Notes: generated by a model not told the origin, from the sequence alone. 64,000 nt of DNA from CBDBJL01 sp965206365 (GCA_965206365.1 CBDBJL010000025.1:1-64000); one strand, 5' to 3'. Counted from the stretch's first letter, positions 52,662-61,784 are shown. Numbers and translations are program-made.

Positions 52662-52693
52662 AAAAACCTTTAAGGTAGGTTGCGTTTAGGGTT

Positions 52694-53446
52694 ATGAGTA
52701 GCGAAACAGAAGGACATGGTGGTGGGCATTCGCCCCTTGATCAGTTTACGATTAAGCCAATTATCGATATTAAGCTTTTTGGTCTTGATATCTCTTTTAC
52801 GAACTCGGCTCTGTGGATGATGATTAGTGTTGGGCTGATCACTGTGTTTTTTCTGGCGGCAACAAGAAAGCGTGCGATGGTGCCAGGTTATACGCAGTTG
52901 CTAGGTGAAATGGTGTTTAACACAATTGTTTCGATGGTCAAAGATAATGTTGGCAAAGAGGGTAAGGCTTATTTTCCGTTTATTCTTTCGTTGTTTATGT
53001 TTGTTTTATTCGGCAATTTATTAGGTTTGGTGCCTAAATCCTTTACGTTTACTAGCCATATTGTGGTTAATTTTTTCATTTCTACGTTAATTTTTTTAAC
53101 TGTTACCGTTATTGGAATTGTTCGGCATCGGTTAAAGTTTTTTCGGTTGTTTTTGCCCGAAGGTACACCCTTATTTTTAGCCCCGGTTTTAATTCCTATT
53201 GAATTGCTTTCTTATTTATCGCGTCCGGTTTCTCTTGCTGTTAGGTTATTTGCCAATATGGTTGTTGGGCATGTATTGCTGAAGGTGATTGCTGGTTTTG
53301 TTGTGATTATGGGTGTGTTTGGTGTTTTGCCATTTTTAGGATTGATTGCGATTACAGCGCTTGAATTTTTGGTAGCTTTTATTCAAGCTTATGTTTTTGC
53401 AATTTTAACGTGTATTTATTTGCATGATGCCTTGCATTTGCATTAA
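52694..53446 (+). CDS. atpB: ATP synthase F0 subunit a
   Basis: This subunit forms the proton half-channels against the c-ring. The 250-residue membrane protein has the essential Arg in SLAVRLFANMVVGHVLLKVIAGF, FTNSALWMMISV near the first helix, and the C-terminal LEFLVAFIQAYVFAILTCIYLHDALHLH signature. Confidence 0.97.
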   Translation: MSSETEGHGGGHSPLDQFTIKPIIDIKLFGLDISFTNSALWMMISVGLITVFFLAATRKRAMVPGYTQLLGEMVFNTIVSMVKDNVGKEGKAYFPFILSLFMFVLFGNLLGLVPKSFTFTSHIVVNFFISTLIFLTVTVIGIVRHRLKFFRLFLPEGTPLFLAPVLIPIELLSYLSRPVSLAVRLFANMVVGHVLLKVIAGFVVIMGVFGVLPFLGLIAITALEFLVAFIQAYVFAILTCIYLHDALHLH

Positions 53447-53489
53447 AAATATATTGATATTTGTTAATTGATTATAAAGGAGTAACAAA

Positions 53490-53717
53490 ATGGAAGCTGA
53501 AGCAGCGAAACTTATCGGAGCTGGGTTGTCTGCGGTTGGAATGATTGGTGCTGGTATTGGTGTGGGTAATGTTTGGTCAAGCTATTTCCAAGCGATTGCA
53601 CGCAACCCTGCGGCAAAAAAAGAAATTGGTGCATCAATTTGGGTTGGTTTTGCGGTAACAGAGGCGATTGCCTTGTTTGCATTGTTAATCGGTTTGATGC
53701 TAATGTTTTTGTTTTAA
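53490..53717 (+). CDS. atpE: ATP synthase F0 subunit c
   Basis: This is the two-helix ring subunit of 75 residues. The polar loop is ARNPAAKKEI, and the proton-carrying carboxylate is the Glu of VTEAIALFALLIGLMLMF. The glycine-rich first helix (GAGLSAVGMIGAGIGVG) is typical. AAGGAG precedes the start. Confidence 0.97.
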   Translation: MEAEAAKLIGAGLSAVGMIGAGIGVGNVWSSYFQAIARNPAAKKEIGASIWVGFAVTEAIALFALLIGLMLMFLF

Positions 53718-53753
53718 GCCATTTTATGATTTAGAACGGGTTGATGTAACGAT

Positions 53754-54248
53754 ATGCCACAAATTGAACAAACTTATACTTATGCTTCACAAATTTTTTG
53801 GTTGATCATTAGTTTTTCACTATTATATGGTTTGATGCGCTTTTTGTTGATTCCTCGATTGCTTGGTATCTTGAATGCACGTGTTAATCAGGTGGCATCT
53901 GATTTGGAGCGTGCTTCTACGGCGCGTCAAGATGCGGTGGAAGTGTTGGGTGCTTATGAACGTATTATGAGTACCGCTCAGAAAAAAAGTGATTTGCGTG
54001 TGCGTGAGGTGTTTGAAGCACAAATGGAAATGATCAAAACTGAGAGTGAAAAATTACAAGTGGATTTGGATAAAAAATTTGCTGAAGCCGAACAACGAAT
54101 TGAGGATGCGCGTATGCAGGCTTTTACCGATATTGAAACAGTGGTTCAGCCCATTGTTCATACCCTATTGGCAAGAACTTCGGATAATTTAATTGAAGTT
54201 AGCAGAGCGCGGATGTTGGCTGAAATTCGTCATGGAACAAGGGAATAA
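53754..54248 (+). CDS. atpG: ATP synthase F0 subunit b'
   Basis: This is one of two divergent peripheral-stalk b-type subunits, the b' form typical of alphaproteobacteria and phototrophs. The 164-residue protein has an N-terminal membrane helix (IFWLIISFSLLYGLMRFLLIPRL) and a long charged coiled coil. It is directly followed by the b subunit gene. Confidence 0.9.
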   Translation: MPQIEQTYTYASQIFWLIISFSLLYGLMRFLLIPRLLGILNARVNQVASDLERASTARQDAVEVLGAYERIMSTAQKKSDLRVREVFEAQMEMIKTESEKLQVDLDKKFAEAEQRIEDARMQAFTDIETVVQPIVHTLLARTSDNLIEVSRARMLAEIRHGTRE

Positions 54249-54251
54249 CGG

Positions 54252-54782
54252 GTGTTGCATTATTTTTCTGATCCTGCTTTTTGGGTACATCTTGCTTTTT
54301 TCGTATTTTTGGCAATTGTGATTGTGAAAGGGCGCGTTGCTGTTAAATTGATGTTAGATGGCAAAATTAGCGAGATTATTAAAGAAATTGAAAATGCGCA
54401 ACAATTGCGTGAGGAGGCTTTAGGGGTTCTTGTTGAGGCGAAATATAAAGAACAATTGGCTGAAACTCGTACGCGTGATATGGTTCAAGAAACGGAAGAT
54501 CGAATTCGGCATATTGAAGATGAGGCTCGGCAAACTTTGAATCGAACCCTTGCGGTACAACGGCGTAGAATGGGTGATAAAATTCGGCGTTTAGAGTTAG
54601 ATACAAGAAAAATAGTGCATCAAGAACTGATTGCCGTTGCCATACGGGTTGCAGGTGGTGTGCTTTGTAATGATTTTCATGAGGTAGAAGATCGGCTTTA
54701 TGTGAATAAAGCCATCGATTCTTTGCCTATGGTTTATGATAAAAATACTGATTTAGAAAACATTGATTCAGAAAACGCTTGA
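54252..54782 (+). CDS. atpF: ATP synthase F0 subunit b
   Basis: This second peripheral-stalk subunit has 176 residues. The N-terminal helix is AFWVHLAFFVFLAIVIVKGR, followed by a long coiled coil beginning LMLDGKISEIIKEIENAQQLREEA. The start is GTG at 54252, three bases after the b' stop; TTG 54255 is possible. A hairpin terminator follows. F1 genes are not present, consistent with the split ATP synthase loci of alphaproteobacteria. Confidence 0.92.
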   Translation: MLHYFSDPAFWVHLAFFVFLAIVIVKGRVAVKLMLDGKISEIIKEIENAQQLREEALGVLVEAKYKEQLAETRTRDMVQETEDRIRHIEDEARQTLNRTLAVQRRRMGDKIRRLELDTRKIVHQELIAVAIRVAGGVLCNDFHEVEDRLYVNKAIDSLPMVYDKNTDLENIDSENA

Positions 54783-54806
54783 GTGAAAAAATAGCAACGG
54801 AAAAAT

Positions 54807-54837
54807 ATCGGAAATAATCTTTTCCGATCTCGTTTTT
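54807..54837 (+). terminator. Terminator after the atp operon
   Basis: ATCGGAAA (54807-54814) pairs perfectly with TTTCCGAT (54821-54828), loop six bases, followed by CTCGTTTTT. It lies between the convergent atpF and purH genes. Confidence 0.7.
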
Positions 54838-54869
54838 AAGGCTCAATTCTTAGTGGTAAAATACGGATT

Positions 54870-56423
54870 TTAGTGTCGGAAATGGCGAACTCTGGTAAAA
54901 ACCATTGCCATGTTCGCTTGGTTGGCTGTGGCGATGATTTCGGCATCTCGTACGGAGCCACCTGGTTGGATGATTGCAGTTATGCCAGCATCAGCCAGAA
55001 GATTAATCGTATCGATAAAGGGGATGAAGGCATCAGAAGCAGCAACGGATTCATTTGCTCCTTGAAAGTGTCCTGCCTTATTAACAGCAATGTTTGTTGC
55101 ATCTACACGGCTCATTTGCCCAGCACCAATACCAACACTTGTTCGATCACGCCCTAAAACGATCGCGTTAGATTTAACATATTTGGCAACGCGCCAGCTA
55201 AACATTAAGTCAGTCATCTCTTGTTCGGAAGCTTTGCGTTTGCTTACTATTTCCATTTCTTCAGGATTAATTGCGCCAAAATCTTCATCTTGTACCAGAT
55301 AACCGCCTGAAATAGATTGAATTACGGGGAAGGGGTTATGACGTGGGATCGGTTTGATTGTTAAAATTCGTAATTTTGGTTTTTTGGCTAAGATCTTTAA
55401 AGCTTCTTCTGAAAGGCTTGGCGCAACGATTACTTCTAAAAATAGCTGGCTTAACTGTTTCGCAAGATCCACATTAATACTACGATTGAAACCAACAATT
55501 CCCCCAAAGGCTGATTTAGGGTCGCAATTAAGTGCACGTTGCCAAGATTGATCAATCGAAATGGCTTCAGCAACACCACATGGGTTGGCATGTTTAACAA
55601 TACAGCAGGCAGGATTTTCAAATTCGCTAATCAATGATAATGCACAATCCGCATCAATAAAATTATTATAACTCATTTGTCCGCCTTGTAGCTGAGTGGC
55701 ATGGGCAATGCCTTTGCGTTCACTTATTTGATACAAAGCTGCGCGTTGATGCGCATTTTCACCATAACGCAAATCATAATTCTTTGATGCTGATTGATTA
55801 AATTGTTGGGGAAAAGTATCTTTATGTGTGGTTTGTAGGAACAAATAATTCGCAATATGAGAATCATACCAGCTACTGAGCGCAAAGGCTTTATGGGCTA
55901 AATATAATCGTATTTCTTCGGGAATTTTGCCATCATTTTCTTTTAAGGCTTTTGTGATCATTTGGTAATCATGATGTTCAGAAATAATAATGACATGCTG
56001 ATAATTTTTTGCTGCAGCGCGCAATAATGCCGAACCCCCAATATCAATATTTTCAATGGCTTGTTCTAGGTTTCCGCCATGGTTTAGCACATTAACAAAA
56101 GGATATAAATTGATAATTACCATATCGATGCATAGTAAATTATGCTGAATCACATGTTCGATATCATCATCATGATCACGACGGTGTAAAATGCCCCCAT
56201 GGATGGCAGGATGCAATGTTCGCACCCTTCCTCCTAATATTTCAGGATAATTGGTAATATCAGAAATTTCTTCTACAATAATATTGGCTTGACGTAACAA
56301 TTCGGCACTTCCGCTGGTAGATATAAATCGAAATCCATATTGCCGAAGCGTTTGTACAAAATCTACCAATCCAGTTTTATCCGATACCGAGATTAAGGCA
56401 TAACGTTGATTATCAGAAGACAC
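54870..56423 (-). CDS. purH: Bifunctional AICAR formyltransferase/IMP cyclohydrolase
   Basis: PurH catalyses the last two steps of IMP synthesis. The N-terminal MGS-like cyclohydrolase (ALISVSDKTGLVDFVQTL, GGRVRTLHPAIHGGIL) and the C-terminal formyltransferase (LRYGENAHQRAALY, VKHANPCGVA, SDAFIPF, IQPGGSVRDAEII) are complete. The GTG at 56423 is the likely start because AAGGA lies ten bases upstream and the next residues match family N-termini. The frame extends to an ATG at 56516, which would add 31 residues. Confidence 0.95.
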   Translation of the reverse strand: MSSDNQRYALISVSDKTGLVDFVQTLRQYGFRFISTSGSAELLRQANIIVEEISDITNYPEILGGRVRTLHPAIHGGILHRRDHDDDIEHVIQHNLLCIDMVIINLYPFVNVLNHGGNLEQAIENIDIGGSALLRAAAKNYQHVIIISEHHDYQMITKALKENDGKIPEEIRLYLAHKAFALSSWYDSHIANYLFLQTTHKDTFPQQFNQSASKNYDLRYGENAHQRAALYQISERKGIAHATQLQGGQMSYNNFIDADCALSLISEFENPACCIVKHANPCGVAEAISIDQSWQRALNCDPKSAFGGIVGFNRSINVDLAKQLSQLFLEVIVAPSLSEEALKILAKKPKLRILTIKPIPRHNPFPVIQSISGGYLVQDEDFGAINPEEMEIVSKRKASEQEMTDLMFSWRVAKYVKSNAIVLGRDRTSVGIGAGQMSRVDATNIAVNKAGHFQGANESVAASDAFIPFIDTINLLADAGITAIIQPGGSVRDAEIIATANQANMAMVFTRVRHFRH

Positions 56424-56593
56424 AGAAAGAATCCTTAAGATTGCTTGTTTAAATTTACAAAAATTATTACCATATCTTTCTACAAACGCACCTACAGCTC
56501 TTGAAATTTTTATCAAGAATGATTATATTAATCTTATCGAACTGGGAATGTTGTTCCAGCTTGAAATCTGGAAACGGCCTGTCGAAATAATCA

Positions 56594-56624
56594 ACTCTAT
56601 GGGGAAACTATCCCAGATAAGAGT
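56594..56624 (+). other. Stem-loop in the rpoH upstream region
   Basis: ACTCT (56594-56598) pairs with AGAGT (56620-56624), and the inner TGGG (56600-56603) pairs with CCCA (56612-56615). It lies about 60 bases before the rpoH start and could be part of a temperature-responsive leader, although a ROSE-type element was not recognised. Confidence 0.3.
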
Positions 56625-56683
56625 AGTTTGCAAGAGATCTAGGCAAGAAATACAGAAGAATTCACATTTTTGTTTTTGTGGGA

Positions 56684-57703
56684 ATGATTGAGATGTATGG
56701 TAAAGTTGAAATAATAGATGCAAAGTGTGATTTTTTGCCTGTTGAAACTGGTGAGGTAACACAAGTTTGGCAAGAAAACATCCAAAATGTTGATAGCGAA
56801 GCAAAGCGTGTTGAGGGAAATAATTTGCCGGCAATTTCAACAGATGTTGGGGGTGCTGGAAATTTAAGTCACTATTTAAATAGTATTGCTAAATATCCTT
56901 TATTGGATGTACAAGAAGAGCAAATCTTGGCGATTAGGCTTCGTGAGCAAGGTGATCTGCAAGCTGCGCATAAATTGGTGACGAGCCACTTACGGTTGGT
57001 GGCAAAGATTGCTTTTGGCTATCGTGGTTATGGGCTTCCGGTTGCAGATTTGGTTTCTGAGGGCAATTTAGGGTTGTTACAGGCGGTTAAAAATTATAAT
57101 TCTGAGAAAGGTGCGAGGCTTTCTACCTACGCAATGTGGTGGATTAAAGCTTCGATTCATGAATATATTTTGCGGAGCTGGTCGCTGGTGAAAATTGGCA
57201 CCACAAGTGCACAGAAGAAATTGTTTTTTAATTTGAAAAGGTTGAAAGAAAAAGTAAAAAGATGCGATAATGGTTATTATCTTACTGATGGTGAAGTGCA
57301 TTCGATTGCAAATGAACTCTCAGTTAGCGAGACTGATGTTAGGCAAATGGAAGCGCGTATGGATGGATTAGATCAATCGCTTAATACGCAAATTATTCAA
57401 GGCGAAGGGGATGATTGGCAAAGTCGGATTGTTGATGAACGTGCCAACCAAGAAGAAAATTTATTAGAAACAAATGAGAAAAAATATAATAATCAGTTAT
57501 TATATCGTGCGATTGAGGGTTTGAAACAGCGGGAACGTGAAATTATTATTGCTCGGAAATTATTGGAAAAACCGAAAACATTGGAAGAGTTAAGCGCAGA
57601 TTATGGTGTTTCTCGTGAGAGAATTCGACAGCTTGAAGGACAGGCAGTGCAAAATTTAAAAAAAGCTTTGCTTGCGATTACTGAGCAACCCTTACTGCAA
57701 TAA
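56684..57703 (+). CDS. rpoH: RNA polymerase sigma-32 (heat shock) factor
   Basis: This alternative sigma factor directs heat-shock transcription. Region 2 is complete (LVTSHLRLVAKIAFGYRGYGLPVADLVSEGNLGLLQAV; ARLSTYAMWWIKASIHEYILRSW). The RpoH box QKKLFFNLKRL, diagnostic for this group, is present, and region 4 ends in YGVSRERIRQLEGQAVQNLKKAL. The N-terminus has about 50 extra residues before the usual start of homology. Possible starts are GTG 56678, ATG 56684 and ATG 56693. Confidence 0.94.
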   Translation: MIEMYGKVEIIDAKCDFLPVETGEVTQVWQENIQNVDSEAKRVEGNNLPAISTDVGGAGNLSHYLNSIAKYPLLDVQEEQILAIRLREQGDLQAAHKLVTSHLRLVAKIAFGYRGYGLPVADLVSEGNLGLLQAVKNYNSEKGARLSTYAMWWIKASIHEYILRSWSLVKIGTTSAQKKLFFNLKRLKEKVKRCDNGYYLTDGEVHSIANELSVSETDVRQMEARMDGLDQSLNTQIIQGEGDDWQSRIVDERANQEENLLETNEKKYNNQLLYRAIEGLKQREREIIIARKLLEKPKTLEELSADYGVSRERIRQLEGQAVQNLKKALLAITEQPLLQ

Positions 57704-57705
57704 TT

Positions 57706-58161
57706 TTAAAATTCATGTGGCGCAAACCCTAAATTTCCACGTACCTTATCACCCCATTCTTCGATGATTTTTGCTTGTCTTTCTTTTAGCAGAGTTTCTT
57801 TGCGATTAATCCAAAAATCAGCCCAAATGCGAATGACTGCAGGCAAATTGCGGTAAATTATAAAACCTAATAATGCCAATCCAAGCGGTAGGACCCAGTT
57901 GGTAAGATCACGTAAAAGAATGCTGAGTGAATTTATCGAACCATAAGTGACTAGTGAGTAATTGACCGCATGTGCGGTGCCAACAATGTTAAGGCTGCCA
58001 ATGGCCTTCGTTTTAATTTGTTCAGGATCTTTATCAAAATAAGCAAGCATGAGTGTAGGTAATAGCGTAAAACTAAAAAATAAAATGCTAGGAATAAAAA
58101 TAACACTTACAAGTAACACACACACAGCTAAAGAAAGTAGAGAAGATTGTTGTTGCGTCAT
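57706..58161 (-). CDS. Small membrane protein paired with a pseudokinase gene
   Basis: This 151-residue protein starts at ATG 58161 (MTQQQSSLLSLAVCVLL). It has an N-terminal hydrophobic block followed by LLPTLMLAYFDKDPEQIKTKAIGSLNIVGTAHAVNYSL and a second membrane segment (WVLPLGLALLGFIIYRNLPAVI), then a basic cytoplasmic tail. The 'PTL..A...D.DP' pattern is familiar from hypothetical proteins of Rhodospirillales, but no function is known. It lies 11 bases downstream of the pseudokinase gene, so the two are probably coexpressed and may form a membrane complex. Confidence 0.75.
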   Translation of the reverse strand: MTQQQSSLLSLAVCVLLVSVIFIPSILFFSFTLLPTLMLAYFDKDPEQIKTKAIGSLNIVGTAHAVNYSLVTYGSINSLSILLRDLTNWVLPLGLALLGFIIYRNLPAVIRIWADFWINRKETLLKERQAKIIEEWGDKVRGNLGFAPHEF

Positions 58162-58172
58162 AAGATTTCCCT

Positions 58173-60332
58173 TTATCCAAATAATAATATGATAACGCCA
58201 AGTGCAGAGATACTTAAGCACACGATGAGTGTATAACGATTGGAGCGTGTTTTCACATCGTCATTTACATGTTCTTTCGTGCGTGCCAATTCAGACAAGA
58301 TGTTAGCATTGCGAGCATATTCTGTACGTGCTTGGGCGTAATTACTATTATCGGTTCTGAGCAAACGGCCATCCTCAATAACATCAATGAGCTGATTTAG
58401 CCAACCTATTTTGGCAGTATTATAGAGGCGTGTCCGCAACCGATTACGCAATTTGGTATTATGATAGCTCATTAATGCCGTTTCAAGTAGTCCGCAAGCA
58501 TACTGGCATAAAATTGGGAAAGGACGCGGGCTAAAATCTTCTTGCAGTACGGATAATAAAATAATTTGCGCTTTTTTTGAGGCAAGTTCTGAATGCATAT
58601 CCATAGCAATACGTAAAACTCCGGTGAGGTTTCGTTGAATACGGGTTCCAATATAACTAATCATATGGCGATCAACCAGAAATTGGTAAGTCTCAGGATC
58701 TTCCATGCTAAGTTTTTCTTCCAAAGCATCTAAAAATGTTGCGAGATCAAAAACAAATTTACCATGAAAAATAGGTGATAGGCAAGGCAGATCAGGATAA
58801 AGCGTATAGAGCATACGCTCAAAGCCAAATTCTAACCTTTCTAGCGTGATGGCTTGGCGAGCCAAAGCAATTTCTTGAATGATCGAATTATAAATAGTAC
58901 TACGGCTTTTTTGGTGGCGATACCAATATTGAATGAGTTCAGTGCTGATAACAGATTTCAGTTGAATCATTTCGGCAGAGTTGGGATGAGCAAAAAATTG
59001 TGCAAATAACTGTCCAAACCCGGTCATGGTAAAACGTAAATCTTGAAAAACAATCGGTGAATGTGGATTCATTAAAAATAACATTTTCGCAAAAGCGATA
59101 TGTAAATTAGCATCATATCTGCTTGCCATCCCCCCTGATATGCTAACTTGACTTTGTAAATCACGAATATAATTGCTTGTCGCTTCGTCGGCAACACCGT
59201 GGCGAATCCAGATTGGAATATCAGGATTAATCGTTTGTTCTACAGAATCGTTCCAACTATTTGCGAAGAAGGCTGCAAGTTCGGTACTGGTATTAAAAGA
59301 TTGATGGTGATAATGAAAGCTCATTCGTGAGCGTGATTTAATGATTCGCACTTTTTTTTCGCCTTGCCGACCACTGAGCCAACCATAAATACGTTCCAGG
59401 GTCCAGCGTTCGTTTACATTATCGGCAAGCATGCCACGCAGAGGGTCTTTCATGTTGATCGGCACATTCAACCCTTCGGTTAAGGCACTGAAGCTGGAAA
59501 GGCTTAATTTACGGCGGCTAATTTCAATATCATCCATATGCGCCATAGGGATAGAACCTCGCATCAAGCAAACCATCATAACGCCAAGTGCATAGGTATC
59601 GTTACTTGATAATTCTTTACCGCGATAATCATTATTTGCCATACCAGCGGAAATTGTTTCAAAAACCGTATGTTGCATAGTACCGGGTGGGTCTGATATG
59701 CATTGCCCTAACATATAATCGCGTTGGACATTGCCACTAAGATCAATGAATAGGTTGGTTGGTGAAAAGGCGCGATAGGTAGCGCCGATAGTGTGTAGTT
59801 CGTTAATTGTTGAGAGTATGGGTTGTAAGAATCGTTGCATACAAATAATCGGAGCTTGGGGCTGAAAATTCATGGTTAATTTTTGAATTAAAGGCTCACT
59901 TTGTGGGAGTGCAAATAAGACAATTGGATATTGTTTTTTCGCATCATCTTCAATTAAATCCCAGCCTAAAGGCAATACCATATTCAGGGTTTTTAATGTT
60001 TGAAATTGTTGAAGCTGGCTAAGGCGGGGTGGGTGCGAAGCAGAACAAATTAACGTGTAATAAGAATTTTCATTATCAATTCGTTTCGTTGTTCGAAAAG
60101 CACTGGCATAGTTTGTATCTAGCCAATGGATAGGGTCGTGAAAATTGATTCTAAATTTATTATCAAATATATCCAAATAGGGGGTTTGTTCAAAATCAAT
60201 GATTGCTGAGTAAATCTTGGCAATATGTTCGCTTCTTTTCGTGAATGTTTCCTTAGCAAGCGAACTACTGCCATGTCCGGCATGATGAACAATATCTTCA
60301 TTGTTTCTTTCAGGTTTCGAAGGTTTTTGCAT
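58173..60332 (-). CDS. Membrane-anchored protein-kinase-like protein (pseudokinase)
   Basis: The 719-residue protein has a degenerate Ser/Thr kinase-like N-terminal domain (about 50-325). The catalytic loop reads LHTIGATYRAFSPTNLFID (Asp of HRD replaced by Ala189-type residue, Asn kept at 193). The DFG position reads MLGQC, no ATP-binding Lys equivalent is obvious, yet SSNDTYALGVMMVCLMRG retains the helix-F Asp region. The following ~350 residues are helical and unassigned. One C-terminal helix (YTLIVCLSISALGVIILLFG) anchors it, so the bulk faces the cytoplasm. No catalytic activity is expected; a scaffold or allosteric role is inferred. Confidence 0.75.
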   Translation of the reverse strand: MQKPSKPERNNEDIVHHAGHGSSSLAKETFTKRSEHIAKIYSAIIDFEQTPYLDIFDNKFRINFHDPIHWLDTNYASAFRTTKRIDNENSYYTLICSASHPPRLSQLQQFQTLKTLNMVLPLGWDLIEDDAKKQYPIVLFALPQSEPLIQKLTMNFQPQAPIICMQRFLQPILSTINELHTIGATYRAFSPTNLFIDLSGNVQRDYMLGQCISDPPGTMQHTVFETISAGMANNDYRGKELSSNDTYALGVMMVCLMRGSIPMAHMDDIEISRRKLSLSSFSALTEGLNVPINMKDPLRGMLADNVNERWTLERIYGWLSGRQGEKKVRIIKSRSRMSFHYHHQSFNTSTELAAFFANSWNDSVEQTINPDIPIWIRHGVADEATSNYIRDLQSQVSISGGMASRYDANLHIAFAKMLFLMNPHSPIVFQDLRFTMTGFGQLFAQFFAHPNSAEMIQLKSVISTELIQYWYRHQKSRSTIYNSIIQEIALARQAITLERLEFGFERMLYTLYPDLPCLSPIFHGKFVFDLATFLDALEEKLSMEDPETYQFLVDRHMISYIGTRIQRNLTGVLRIAMDMHSELASKKAQIILLSVLQEDFSPRPFPILCQYACGLLETALMSYHNTKLRNRLRTRLYNTAKIGWLNQLIDVIEDGRLLRTDNSNYAQARTEYARNANILSELARTKEHVNDDVKTRSNRYTLIVCLSISALGVIILLFG

Positions 60333-60517
60333 GGCTAAATGTAACCAACTCCTTGAATTTATTTCTATCCACCAGTGTCAAAGAGACTTTGTGGAATCGA
60401 TATTGGGAAAATATCAATATTTTAAGTGATCACGTATCGGATAACGACATCCGTTACCCCTAAAGTGCCAGAAAAACAATATAAATTCAATAAAATTATA
60501 CGGATAAAATCTGATAA

Positions 60518-60532
60518 GAACAGGAAAAGAAT
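60518..60532. promoter_or_regulatory. Upstream LexA-like site
   Basis: GAACAGGAAAAGAAT matches the alphaproteobacterial LexA direct repeat GAAC-N7-GAAC with one mismatch in the last base. It lies about 35 bases upstream of the recA -35 element. Confidence 0.35.
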
Positions 60533-60551
60533 TTTATTTCTGAAATTACTC

Positions 60552-60583
60552 TTGCAAAAATGGTATTCGTTCGCTTAATATTC
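60552..60583 (+). promoter_or_regulatory. recA promoter with overlapping LexA-like box
   Basis: TTGCAA (60552-60557) and TAATAT (60576-60581) are separated by 18 bases. GTTCGCTTAATATTC (60569-60583) matches GTTC-N7-GTTC, the alphaproteobacterial LexA box, with one mismatch (ATTC), and overlaps the -10 element, an ideal repressor position for SOS control. Confidence 0.6.
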
Positions 60584-60641
60584 TGTAGAATTATTTTTCA
60601 TAAACAGCATTGCATTTTTGCATCAAAAAGGAGTATCTATT

Positions 60642-61784
60642 ATGATGAAGCAAGGACAAGTACATTTGGTAACTGAAAGTAAAATGGACAAAGAAAGAGC
60701 ATTAGAAGCTGCTTTAGGGCAGATTGAAAAAAATTTTGGTAAGGGTGCAATCATGAATTTAAGTTCAGATACACCTCTAGATATTCCGGCAATCCCTACA
60801 GGTTCCTTAGGATTAGATATTGCTTTGGGGATTGGTGGGCTACCGCGTGGGCGGGTGATTGAAGTTTATGGTCCGGAAAGCTCTGGCAAAACAACCTTAG
60901 CGTTGCATGTGATTGCCGAGGCGCAGAAAACAGGTGGTAAATGTGCTTTTATTGATGCCGAACATGCTATGGATCCAAGCTATGCGAAAAAGCTTGGGGT
61001 ACGAATTGATGAATTGTTAGTCTCGCAACCTGATACTGGTGAACAGGCATTAGAAATTGTAGATACCTTGGTGCGTTCAGGAGCATTAGATGTGGTGGTT
61101 ATCGATTCTGTTGCCGCGCTTGTACCACGCGCTGAGCTTGAGGGAGATATGGGTGACAGCCATATGGGATTGCATGCCAGGTTAATGAGCCAGGCTTTGC
61201 GTAAACTTACCTCTTCAATTTCTCGTTCCAATTGTATGGTTATTTTTATTAATCAGTTACGAATGAAAATTGGTGCGATGACGTATGGCAATCCGGAAAC
61301 AACAACGGGGGGAAATGCGCTTAAATTTTACGCTTCGATACGCATCGAGATTCGTCGGATTGGTCAGATTAAAGAAAAAGATATAACAGTGGGTAACACA
61401 ACGAAAGTGAAGATTGTTAAAAATAAAGTGGCACCACCTTTTCGAATTGTAGAATTTGATATTATGTATAGCCAGGGCATTTCCAAGATGGGAGAAATTT
61501 TAGATTTGGGTGTGAGTGCTGGTTTGGTAGATAAAGCTGGTTCATGGTATTCTTATCAAGAACAACGCATTGGGCAGGGGAGAGAAAATGCCAAGCAATT
61601 TTTATTAGCTCACCCGGAAATTGCGAAAGATGTTGAAAGGAAAGTGCTAGCACATGCGGGCGTACTTTCTGAGGCGATGCTAGAAGGTGAAGTGACTAGC
61701 GGAGCCAATGAGGCTGATGCTGAGTTAGTAGAAAAGAGTAAATCATCGCCAGCGACTTCAGTGAAACCATCGAAGAAAACATAA
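60642..61784 (+). CDS. recA: RecA recombinase
   Basis: RecA forms filaments on single-stranded DNA, catalyses strand exchange and triggers LexA self-cleavage. The 380-residue protein has the Walker A motif GPESSGKTT, the Walker B region VVVIDSVAALVPRAELEGDMGDSHMG, and the L2 loop FINQLRMKIGAMTYGNPETTTGGNALKFYAS. Start ATG 60642 has AAAGGAG (60627-60633) eight bases upstream, better than the in-frame start at 60618. The C-terminal tail is basic and lower complexity (SSPATSVKPSKKT). Confidence 0.98.
   Translation: MMKQGQVHLVTESKMDKERALEAALGQIEKNFGKGAIMNLSSDTPLDIPAIPTGSLGLDIALGIGGLPRGRVIEVYGPESSGKTTLALHVIAEAQKTGGKCAFIDAEHAMDPSYAKKLGVRIDELLVSQPDTGEQALEIVDTLVRSGALDVVVIDSVAALVPRAELEGDMGDSHMGLHARLMSQALRKLTSSISRSNCMVIFINQLRMKIGAMTYGNPETTTGGNALKFYASIRIEIRRIGQIKEKDITVGNTTKVKIVKNKVAPPFRIVEFDIMYSQGISKMGEILDLGVSAGLVDKAGSWYSYQEQRIGQGRENAKQFLLAHPEIAKDVERKVLAHAGVLSEAMLEGEVTSGANEADAELVEKSKSSPATSVKPSKKT

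Larger units (their letters stand above)
60333..60641. other. Regulatory spacer between the pseudokinase and recA
   Basis: This 309-base divergent spacer holds the recA promoter with a LexA-like site, a second LexA-like site at 60518-60532, and an imperfect hairpin near 60432-60455 (GTATCGGAT against ATCCGTTAC). No gene is seen. Confidence 0.6.
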
